From UBA8290 sp964230965 (lineage in GTDB: Bacteria > Bacillota_I > Bacilli_A > Acholeplasmatales > Acholeplasmataceae), in assembly GCA_964230965.1 (NCBI GenBank), contig CAXRJA010000079.1, positions 1 to 7,326 on the forward strand: a stretch of 7,326 nt of DNA, in the 5' to 3' direction. The notes below the pieces were generated by a model. It was not told where the DNA came from and did no database searches. It saw nothing but the letters and a program-made list of their open reading frames with translations. Position 1 is the stretch's first letter. The number at the start of each line of letters is the position of its first letter. A program made the translations under genes and the position numbers. Of this stretch, positions 1 through 6,326 are shown piece by piece.

Positions 1-61
1 CAAATTAGAATCATTGACGCGTATTCCAGTGAAACTGATTGTACGTGAATCAACACAATAA
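1..61 (+). CDS. LacI-family transcriptional regulator, C-terminal end only (partial)
   Basis: Reading from base 2, this stretch gives 19 codons closed by TAA at 59-61, ending in IPVKLIVRESTQ. The pattern 'hydrophobic-P-x-x-L-I-V-R-E-S-T' within a few residues of the stop is the usual C-terminal tail of LacI/GalR-family sugar-responsive repressors. The DNA-binding and effector domains lie upstream of the window, so effector and operator preference cannot be read. The stop codon overlaps the ribosome-binding site of the phosphorylase gene, so the two are almost certainly co-transcribed and perhaps translationally coupled. LacI-type palindromes in 3066-3162 are plausible targets. The call rests on a short tail, but that tail is characteristic and the gene context fits. 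Confidence 0.75.
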   Translation, partial: KLESLTRIPVKLIVRESTQ

Positions 62-72
62 AGGAGTAATAT

Positions 73-3060
73 ATGTCTTATCAACAACAATGCTATGCAT
101 TAAAAAAACCATTTTCAAGCTTTTTAAGTGGTGTTGCAGGGAAAAATGGTATCCCAATGTGGGTATATTACGTAAATAAAGGGCAACTCATTTCTAGCTT
201 CGGCTTAAGAGACAAAAATGGTGCCATGTTAGAATTTGTTCCTGCTAATCAAGCGTATGAAATTGTGACACAACGTGGATTTCGTACGTTCATAAAATCC
301 AATGGTCAAGTCTATGAATGTTTCCAAGTAAATAATGCTCAAAAGCAGTCACTTCATGTTGAAAAACATGATGTGACAATTAAAGAATATTTAGAAGCAT
401 TGGACCTCACGATTCAAGTGACGTATTTTACTTTGCCTGAAGCGTCACTATCTGGTTTTTTAAGAAAAGTGTCCATTGATTTTGGACCTAAAGCGCCGTC
501 AAGTATTGAACTCATTGATGGGTTAACACATGTATTACCAGCAAAACTAGATGCTGGACTACTAAAAAATATGTCGCACACGCTTAGAAGTTGGATGGTA
601 TCGGTACCGACAAGTGAAGCGATGTTTTATAAACTCTCTGCATCCATTGGTGATACTGCAGAAGTCCAAATGATTGATGATGTGAACACATATCAAACAT
701 TTGGTCTTGATCAAATGTCGTATGTGTATGATGTATCTGTGATATTTGATCAAGATACAACTTTATCACTCGCAGAAGGTTTTAAAGTAGGCATTCAATT
801 AGATCAACAGAGTACCGTCAACCATATCCCAGCAGCGATGACGTATACAACTCTAAATGCTTCTAAGACATTTATTTCGATGTTTTCTTATGCAAAAAGC
901 CAAGAAGCTTATTTTTCTTTAACCAAAGACTTTAATATAGATTATTTATTAGAAAAAGAAAAAGAAAATAAAGTGTTACATGATGCGCTCACAAATGTCA
1001 TAAAAACGAACACAGCAGATGCACATTTTAACAACTATTTAGAATATTCATACATGGACAATGTTTTAAGAGGAGGGACACCTCTGATGCTTGAAACGAA
1101 AGATGGTCGAATCCCTTATTACATTTATTCTAGAAAACATGGGGATTTAGAAAGAGATTATAATTTCTTTTCCATTGAACCCAATGTTTTAAGTCAAGGT
1201 AATGGAAACTTTAGAGATGTGCTTCAAAATAGAAGAAATGACTTGTTTTTTGAACCAGATATTAAAGCATTTAATGTGGTTCAATTTGCATCCTTTATCC
1301 AAGCAGATGGTTATAATCCTCTCAATATTGCTGGACTTGCATTTCATTATGAAGGTGCAATGATTCAAGAAGAACTTGATGTGTTTTTAAAACATCCTTT
1401 TTCACCTGGACAACTACTTAATGTTTTAAAATCATTAGAAAAAGAAACACTATTTTATGACATTTTAAAAGAAAGTCGTGTATCCTTTGTTGCACATTTT
1501 CAAGAAGGTTATTGGGAAGATCATTTTACCTATATTTATGATTTGATTGAAACCTATCAAGCGATTTATCCTGATCAAATGGCATCCTTATTATTTGATC
1601 AGGATGTCACGTACTTTTTATCAGATGCCGTTGTAGAACCTAGAAAAAACAAGTATTTAAAACTAGGTGATGGACGCATCAGACAATATCGCGCTGAAAG
1701 ACATGTCCACAGATCAACCAGACATCTATTAGATGCTCAAGGACATCCGATTAAACATTCTGTTTACACTAAATTAATAACACTTGTTGTGAATAAATTC
1801 ATGCATCTTGATCCAGAATCCAAAGGTCTTATGTATGAGGGTGGTAAACCTGGATGGAATGATGCCATGAATGGATTACCAGGATTATTTGGTTCAGGTG
1901 TTTCTGAATTATTTGAGCTTCATAAATTATTAACATTTTTAGTCAATCAAACACAAACATTCACCCCTACAACAACTGAAGTACTTGCACCACTAAGTAT
2001 ACTTTTAAGTCGAATGACGGAAATAGATTTTAATATATTTAATGACCGTATGTCAGCATTAGAAGACTATAGAGATGCCATTGAACAACCACTATCAACC
2101 AAACGTGTTTCTTATGATCTTGTGCAAACTGTACTTAATAAAATGAAAGCGCATTTGGATCAAACACTCGCATACTATGAAACCTTAGACATCATGCCAA
2201 CGTATATCACATATGAAGCGAAAGATTATCGTGTTTTAAGAGAGGAAGGAGATGTGGCATTTGTAGATGTCTCATCGTTTAAATCAAAATCAGTTCCATT
2301 ATTCCTAGAAGCGAATGCAAGATATTTAAAATCAGTTGCATCTAAAGAAAAAGCAAAAAGTCTCCATAAAGAAGTTAAGTCATCAGACATTTATGATGAT
2401 AAGCTTAAGATGTTTAAAACAAGTGCACCACTTGATCATGCATCTTATGAACTTGGACGCATCAAGGCATTTACAGCAGGCTGGTTAGAAAGAGAATCTG
2501 TTTTCCTACATATGACCTATAAGTATTTACTAGGACTTATTGTAAGTGGTGCATATGATGATTTTTATGAGGCGATTCAAACAAACATGATTTGCTTTTT
2601 AGATGAGGCAGTTTATGGTAGGAGCACCTTAGAAAATAGTTCGTTTTTAGCAAGTTCAAAAAATCCAGATCCAAGACTTCATGGACAAGGATTTGTTGCA
2701 AGACTATCTGGATCGACTGCAGAAATGATTTCGATGTGGCGCTATATGTTTTTAGGAAAAAACATATTTAGTTATGATGGGAAATCATTGTCATTTCAAT
2801 TAAAACCTAATTTAAAAGTAAATTGGTTTAATAATCAACGTGTAACAACAATGCTTTTTTCAACAATTGATGTTATCTATGAATATTTTGGTAAAAAAGA
2901 TACGTTTGATGATGATGTATACGTGTCACAATATGAATTAAAAGATAAGCATGGTCAAACAAATATCATTCAAAGTGAAAGCGTCACCGGAAGCTTCGCA
3001 GAAATGATCAGAAATAAAGAAATAATTGAAATAAAAGTTGTCTTAAAAGAGCGTTCATAA
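73..3060 (+). CDS. Large glycoside phosphorylase of clan GH-Q (GH94/GH149/GH161-like, 'cellobiose phosphorylase' type)
   Basis: The 995-residue protein has no signal peptide or membrane segment, so it is cytoplasmic. Clan GH-Q enzymes cleave beta-glucosidic bonds with phosphate, releasing a sugar 1-phosphate and a shortened acceptor. Expected order: N-terminal beta-sandwich (about 1-290), helical linker, (alpha/alpha)6 barrel (about 320-900), small C-terminal beta domain. Visible motifs are SQGNGNFRDVLQNRR (374-388), matching the GFRDxxQD position of GH94; KPGWNDAMNGLPGLFGS (592-608), where Asp597 is the likely general acid; and HGQGFVARLSGSTAE (870-884), matching the phosphate-binding H...TGS region. 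The length and the NGNFRD variant are unlike classical roughly 800-residue cellobiose phosphorylases and closer to the roughly 1,000-1,100-residue oligoglucan phosphorylases. Substrate is unresolved: beta-1,3- or beta-1,2-gluco-oligosaccharides are reasonable guesses. The ATG follows AAGGAG (61-66) by 6 nt. Family call firm, specificity weak. Confidence 0.82.
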   Translation: MSYQQQCYALKKPFSSFLSGVAGKNGIPMWVYYVNKGQLISSFGLRDKNGAMLEFVPANQAYEIVTQRGFRTFIKSNGQVYECFQVNNAQKQSLHVEKHDVTIKEYLEALDLTIQVTYFTLPEASLSGFLRKVSIDFGPKAPSSIELIDGLTHVLPAKLDAGLLKNMSHTLRSWMVSVPTSEAMFYKLSASIGDTAEVQMIDDVNTYQTFGLDQMSYVYDVSVIFDQDTTLSLAEGFKVGIQLDQQSTVNHIPAAMTYTTLNASKTFISMFSYAKSQEAYFSLTKDFNIDYLLEKEKENKVLHDALTNVIKTNTADAHFNNYLEYSYMDNVLRGGTPLMLETKDGRIPYYIYSRKHGDLERDYNFFSIEPNVLSQGNGNFRDVLQNRRNDLFFEPDIKAFNVVQFASFIQADGYNPLNIAGLAFHYEGAMIQEELDVFLKHPFSPGQLLNVLKSLEKETLFYDILKESRVSFVAHFQEGYWEDHFTYIYDLIETYQAIYPDQMASLLFDQDVTYFLSDAVVEPRKNKYLKLGDGRIRQYRAERHVHRSTRHLLDAQGHPIKHSVYTKLITLVVNKFMHLDPESKGLMYEGGKPGWNDAMNGLPGLFGSGVSELFELHKLLTFLVNQTQTFTPTTTEVLAPLSILLSRMTEIDFNIFNDRMSALEDYRDAIEQPLSTKRVSYDLVQTVLNKMKAHLDQTLAYYETLDIMPTYITYEAKDYRVLREEGDVAFVDVSSFKSKSVPLFLEANARYLKSVASKEKAKSLHKEVKSSDIYDDKLKMFKTSAPLDHASYELGRIKAFTAGWLERESVFLHMTYKYLLGLIVSGAYDDFYEAIQTNMICFLDEAVYGRSTLENSSFLASSKNPDPRLHGQGFVARLSGSTAEMISMWRYMFLGKNIFSYDGKSLSFQLKPNLKVNWFNNQRVTTMLFSTIDVIYEYFGKKDTFDDDVYVSQYELKDKHGQTNIIQSESVTGSFAEMIRNKEIIEIKVVLKERS

Positions 3061-3078
3061 AGCGATTGTGAACGTTCT
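3048..3078 (+). repeat. Inverted repeat (hairpin) across the end of the phosphorylase gene
   Basis: AGAGCGTTCA (3048-3057) can pair with TGAACGTTCT (3069-3078), giving a 10-bp stem with one G-U pair around an 11-nt loop that contains the stop codon. No U-tract follows directly, so it is not a good intrinsic terminator; it may protect the 3' end of the message or be a by-product of the operator at 3066-3081 that it overlaps. Confidence 0.4.
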
Positions 3079-3081
3079 CAT
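3066..3081. promoter_or_regulatory. LacI/CcpA-type operator (cre-like), upstream site O1
   Basis: TTGTGAACGTTCTCAT fits the published cre consensus WTGNNARCGNWWWCAW at all constrained positions except one (C at position 12). TGTGAACGTTCTCA is a near-perfect palindrome about a central CG, the hallmark of LacI-family operators. Its centre is about 73 bp before the predicted transcription start of the lipoprotein gene. The binder could be CcpA or the LacI-family regulator whose end is seen at 1-61. Confidence 0.6.
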
Positions 3082-3089
3082 AAAAATTA

Positions 3090-3105
3090 ATGTAAGCGAT
3101 TAACT
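3090..3105. promoter_or_regulatory. Second cre-like operator, O2
   Basis: ATGTAAGCGATTAACT matches the cre consensus except at positions 14 and 15, and has the symmetrical core TAA-x-CG-x-TTA. Its centre lies 24 bp from that of O1 and ends 6 bp before the -35 box, near -50, where a LacI-family protein could activate or repress. It shares the 8-mer AAGCGATT with 3060-3067. Weaker than O1. Confidence 0.42.
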
Positions 3106-3111
3106 TTTTTC

Positions 3112-3140
3112 TTTACAAAATACATATTTTCACATATAAT
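3112..3140 (+). promoter_or_regulatory. Sigma-A-type promoter of the lipoprotein/transporter operon
   Basis: TTTACA (3112-3117) and TATAAT (3135-3140) are separated by exactly 17 bp. The -10 box is perfect and the -35 box has one mismatch to TTGACA. A T-rich run lies just upstream. Transcription should begin near A3147, giving a leader of about 53 nt before the ATG at 3200. Confidence 0.85.
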
Positions 3141-3148
3141 AGGATTAA

Positions 3149-3162
3149 GGAAATCGGTTTCC
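3149..3162. promoter_or_regulatory. LacI-type operator overlapping the transcription start, O3
   Basis: GGAAATCGGTTTCC is a 14-bp palindrome with perfect 5-bp arms (GGAAA/TTTCC) and a central CG, as in LacI-family operators. It begins about 2 bp after the predicted start of transcription, a classic repression position. It departs from the cre consensus (C rather than A after TTTC), so a pathway-specific LacI protein, perhaps the one ending at 1-61, is a better candidate binder than CcpA. Confidence 0.58.
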
Positions 3163-3175
3163 GTCACAGGAAACC
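3156..3175 (+). repeat. Leader hairpin GGTTTCC/GGAAACC, alternative partner to O3
   Basis: GGTTTCC (3156-3162) and GGAAACC (3169-3175) form a perfect 7-bp stem around the loop GTCACA in the 5' leader. The TTTCC arm is the same one that completes the O3 palindrome, so the two structures exclude one another. An A-run, not a U-run, follows, so it is not an intrinsic terminator in this direction. It ends 14 nt before the Shine-Dalgarno site. Confidence 0.55.
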
Positions 3176-3189
3176 AAAAAAATTGTCTT

Positions 3190-3194
3190 GGAGG
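3190..3194 (+). promoter_or_regulatory. Shine-Dalgarno site that fixes the lipoprotein start at 3200
   Basis: GGAGG lies 5 nt before ATG 3200. An in-frame TTG at 3188 would extend the protein by four residues, but that TTG overlaps this site and has no purine-rich sequence of its own upstream. ATG 3200 also places the lysines directly at the N-terminus of the lipoprotein signal. Confidence 0.85.
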
Positions 3195-3199
3195 GACAT

Positions 3200-6100
3200 A
3201 TGACAAAAAAAATCTTACTCGCATTCATTGCGGTTCTGGCAGTGTTTGGCTTAGCTTCGTGTGAAACTGAACCAACACTTACAGAAATTGTTGTTTCTGG
3301 AATTGAAGATACTTCAGTTGATAATGGAGCAACATTTAATGTTTTAGACGGTGTGACTGCATTAGGTAACGATGGTGTTGATTATACGGATCAAATTACG
3401 TTAGTTACGACATCTTCAGCAGTTAATACTGAAACTGGAGCACTTGATACATTACAAGCAGGTGTTCATTTTGTACGTTATGAAGTACGTGTCGGAGATA
3501 TCGTCGCACAATACTCAAGAAATATAACTGTTAAGGCACCGGTTGCTGTAGAAGGTGAACTCGTAGTTAATGGTGATATGGCTGCAGGTATTGGCGGATG
3601 GAATGATCCAGCCGTTGTGTACGTCGCTGATGGTGCTGCAATGACATTATCTGCTGAAGATGGTGCATTAAAAGCAGAAGTCACTGCTGGTGCTAACTTC
3701 TTTACACCACGTTTTGGTCAAATGAATATTCCATTTGAAAATGGAAAAACATATGAAATTACATTTGAAGCAAAATCTAGTGTAGAAAAAGAAATTGCAT
3801 TACAAGTTGGTGAATTATTACCTGCTGCACCTTGGTACAATGACTTTTTACCAAGTGCAGAAAATATTTTCTACAGAACCATCACGACTGAATGGGCAAC
3901 TTACTCATATAAATTTACAATGACTCAAGATAATGACAAAGGTGGAATTTTGTTTGGTTTAGGTACTGTCAATGGTAATGCAGTCAATGCAACCATGCAT
4001 TTTGATAACATTACGATTGAAGAATCACAACCAGATCCAGATTCATCTGGTCCAATCTTTAGTGGCGTTGAAGAAACATTAACACTTACAACTGAAGATA
4101 CATTTAACCCTAGAGCTGGTGTTACTGCGGTAGATGTTGGTGCTGGTGATATGACACATGCGATTGTTGTTGAAGTTTATAATGCAAATAACGAACGTCT
4201 TGCTGAAGTTGATATGACAACACCAGGGACTTATCGCATTGTATATATCGTTTCAGATCCATATGGAAACTTTACAAGAGCTGAAACGCTACTTACCATC
4301 GTTGAACCAGCTGCTTTGTTGTTTATTGATTCAGAAGAATTTGTAGATGGAGCATTTTCAACATCACCAGCTGTATTACCAGGTGAAACTCAAGATGCTG
4401 GTTACCAAGATATTACGGATCCAGGTTTCTGGTATATGTATGATGGTAGTTGGTCTGGTGCAGCTGCAACATATGGTGTTACAGATGGTAAATTTGAAAT
4501 TGATGTGACCAATGTTGCTGGTGAAATATGGCACTTCATGTTAAAACAAAAAGGTATCAACTTAATTGAAGGTGAAACATATAAATTATCATTTGATGCA
4601 TTTGCAAGTGTTGAAAGACCAATTTCAGTAGGATTTAATCCTGGATTAGATGCAAAAGTATTTAATCTAACAACTGAATTGCAAACTTATAGTGTTGAAT
4701 TTACATACGAAGGTGCAAATGTAGAAACAAGAATCGAGTTCTTGTTCGGTGCTGCTGTAGGTAAAGTTACTTTAGATAATATTAAATTAGAAATTGGTAT
4801 TGATGAAGATGCTTTAGTCAATATTAATTCTAATGAATTTGTTGATGGCTCATTTGCATCATCACCAGCTGTATTACCAGGTGAAGTTCAAAATGATGCT
4901 TACCAAGATATTACGGATTCAGGTTTCTGGTATATGTATGATGGTAGTTGGTCTGGTGCAGCTGCAACATATGGTGTCACAGATGGTAAATTTGAAATTG
5001 ATGTGACCAATGTTGCTGGAGAAGTATGGCACTTCATGTTAAAACAAAAAGGTATTGAACTTGTTAAAAATACACTTTATACATTATCATTTACAGCATA
5101 TGCAAGTGTGGATCGTCCTATCTCAGTAGGATTTAATCCAGGATTAGATGCAGAGGTTGTAAACTTAACAACTGAAGCTCAAACATTTGAAATTTCATTC
5201 TACTATACTGGCGATACAGTTGAAACAAGAATTGAATTCTTATTTGGTGGTGCTGTCGGTAAAGTCACACTTGATGATGTTATGCTATATGAAAGAGTAT
5301 ATCCAGGATTATTACCATTTACTGATTCTGGTGAATTTGTAGATGGTGCATTTGCAACAACTGCTGCAGAATTACCTGTCGAAGTTCAAAATGATGCTTA
5401 CCAAGATATTACAGATCCAGGTTTCTGGTATATGTACAATGGTAGTTGGTCAGGTGCAGCTGCAACATATGGTGTCACAGATGGTAAATTTGAAATTGAT
5501 GTGACCAATGTTGCTGGAGAAGTATGGCACTTCATGTTAAAACAAAAAGGCATCAACTTAGAAAAAGATACAATGTATATGTTGACATTCACTGCTTTTG
5601 CAAGTGTTGAACGTTCAATATTAGTAGGATTTAATCCAGGATTAGAAGCAGTAGAAGTCAACTTAACAACAGAAGCACAAACATTTGAAATTCCTTTCTT
5701 TTATACAGGTGATGATGTAGAAACAAGAATCGAATTCTTGTTTGGTGGTGCCGTCGGTAAAGTGACACTTGATGATGTTGTATTACATGTAGTTAACACA
5801 CAACCAGAACCAGACCTATTCATTTCTGAATATATCGAAGGTTCGTCTAATAACAAAGCATTAGAATTATACAATCCAACAGGTGCTGCACTAGATTTAA
5901 CAGGATATGTGCTCACTTATTACAATAATGGTGCTACTCCTGGGAGTGATGGTACGATTAAAGCTTTTGATTTAACAGGTATCACATTAGGTGCTGGAGA
6001 AACTTTTACAATCGTAACAGATTCTTTTGCTGGTACAGGAACTTATGACGAAGTTCAAGCATATGCGGATTCAGATTCAGTAGTTTTCTTTAATGGAGAT

Positions 6101-6316
6101 GATACGATTGTTTTAACAAAAAATGGTGAAGTGATTGATATTGTTGGTGTTCTTGGCGAAGATCCATGGACATTGAATGGTGAAGTGATTGCATGGACTA
6201 ATAAAACATATGTTAGAAATGCAGGTATTACTTCTGGATCAGTAGTTTGGGATCCAACTGAGTGGACAGTATTTGATCAAGATGATTTTAGTCATCTTGG
6301 CACTCATACAGTTTAA
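3200..6316 (+). CDS. Multidomain surface lipoprotein: Ig-like, CBM4_9-like modules and C-terminal lamin-tail domain
   Basis: A 1038-residue exported lipoprotein, probably a glycan-capturing surface protein. The type II signal has lysines at 3-4, a hydrophobic core and lipobox LASC with Cys21 as the lipidation site. Domains: Ig-like (about 25-115); CBM4_9-like module opening LVVNGDM (121-127) and closing with FDNITIEE (268-275); a second Ig-like domain of DUF5011/Cry22-like type (about 285-370); three 166-residue CBM4_9-like repeats (373-538, 539-704, 705-863), each with a Trp/Tyr-rich segment and closing on KVTLD-(D/N); and a lamin-tail domain (about 872-1038) opening FISEYIEGSSNNKALELYN. No catalytic domain is recognisable, so a binding role is inferred. 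It has its own promoter, and its stop overlaps the ribosome-binding site of the sugar-binding protein. An adhesin is the main alternative. Domain calls are by eye; ligand unknown. Confidence 0.85.
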   Translation: MTKKILLAFIAVLAVFGLASCETEPTLTEIVVSGIEDTSVDNGATFNVLDGVTALGNDGVDYTDQITLVTTSSAVNTETGALDTLQAGVHFVRYEVRVGDIVAQYSRNITVKAPVAVEGELVVNGDMAAGIGGWNDPAVVYVADGAAMTLSAEDGALKAEVTAGANFFTPRFGQMNIPFENGKTYEITFEAKSSVEKEIALQVGELLPAAPWYNDFLPSAENIFYRTITTEWATYSYKFTMTQDNDKGGILFGLGTVNGNAVNATMHFDNITIEESQPDPDSSGPIFSGVEETLTLTTEDTFNPRAGVTAVDVGAGDMTHAIVVEVYNANNERLAEVDMTTPGTYRIVYIVSDPYGNFTRAETLLTIVEPAALLFIDSEEFVDGAFSTSPAVLPGETQDAGYQDITDPGFWYMYDGSWSGAAATYGVTDGKFEIDVTNVAGEIWHFMLKQKGINLIEGETYKLSFDAFASVERPISVGFNPGLDAKVFNLTTELQTYSVEFTYEGANVETRIEFLFGAAVGKVTLDNIKLEIGIDEDALVNINSNEFVDGSFASSPAVLPGEVQNDAYQDITDSGFWYMYDGSWSGAAATYGVTDGKFEIDVTNVAGEVWHFMLKQKGIELVKNTLYTLSFTAYASVDRPISVGFNPGLDAEVVNLTTEAQTFEISFYYTGDTVETRIEFLFGGAVGKVTLDDVMLYERVYPGLLPFTDSGEFVDGAFATTAAELPVEVQNDAYQDITDPGFWYMYNGSWSGAAATYGVTDGKFEIDVTNVAGEVWHFMLKQKGINLEKDTMYMLTFTAFASVERSILVGFNPGLEAVEVNLTTEAQTFEIPFFYTGDDVETRIEFLFGGAVGKVTLDDVVLHVVNTQPEPDLFISEYIEGSSNNKALELYNPTGAALDLTGYVLTYYNNGATPGSDGTIKAFDLTGITLGAGETFTIVTDSFAGTGTYDEVQAYADSDSVVFFNGDDTIVLTKNGEVIDIVGVLGEDPWTLNGEVIAWTNKTYVRNAGITSGSVVWDPTEWTVFDQDDFSHLGTHTV
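4316..5790 (+). repeat. Three in-frame tandem repeats of 498 bp encoding CBM-like modules
   Basis: The units begin at 4316, 4814 and 5312. The period is exactly 498 bp both times with no net length change, and the third unit loses similarity near 5790. Within each unit a core of about 155 bp (4403-4557, 4901-5055, 5399-5553) is almost identical even at silent sites: units 1 and 2 differ at about four positions. The flanking parts have diverged clearly. The core encodes the aromatic-rich face: Trp411, Tyr412, Tyr414, Trp418 and Trp444 in unit 1, with equivalents at +166 and +332. One notable change is Asp415 to Asn747 in unit 3. Confidence 0.93.
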
Positions 6317-6326
6317 GAGGTAATTA

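Noticed and set aside
562..769. Small minus-strand open frames opposite the phosphorylase gene
   Set aside because: They lie wholly within a long confident gene, lack ribosome-binding sites of note, and have compositions typical of antisense shadows.
3156..3180. Hairpin followed by an A-run read as an intrinsic terminator
   Set aside because: On the + strand the stem is followed by A, not U. On the minus strand no U-run follows the stem, and no minus-strand gene ends nearby.
3188..3199. TTG start at 3188 adding four residues to the lipoprotein
   Set aside because: The TTG overlaps the GGAGG ribosome-binding site that serves ATG 3200, and it has no such site of its own.
3478..3684. Minus-strand open frame opposite the first CBM-like module, and similar ones at 5398-5661, 5701-5916 and 6239-6421
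   Set aside because: All are antisense to clear coding sequence. The last encodes a proline run that is just the complement of the glycine linker.
4316..5790. The repeats as a mobile element or assembly artefact
   Set aside because: The units are in frame, have diverged flanks, and code for complete modules. A collapsed or duplicated assembly would give uniform identity.
5813..6316. A nuclease function suggested by the lamin-tail domain
   Set aside because: No nuclease motif or extra catalytic domain is visible anywhere in the protein.
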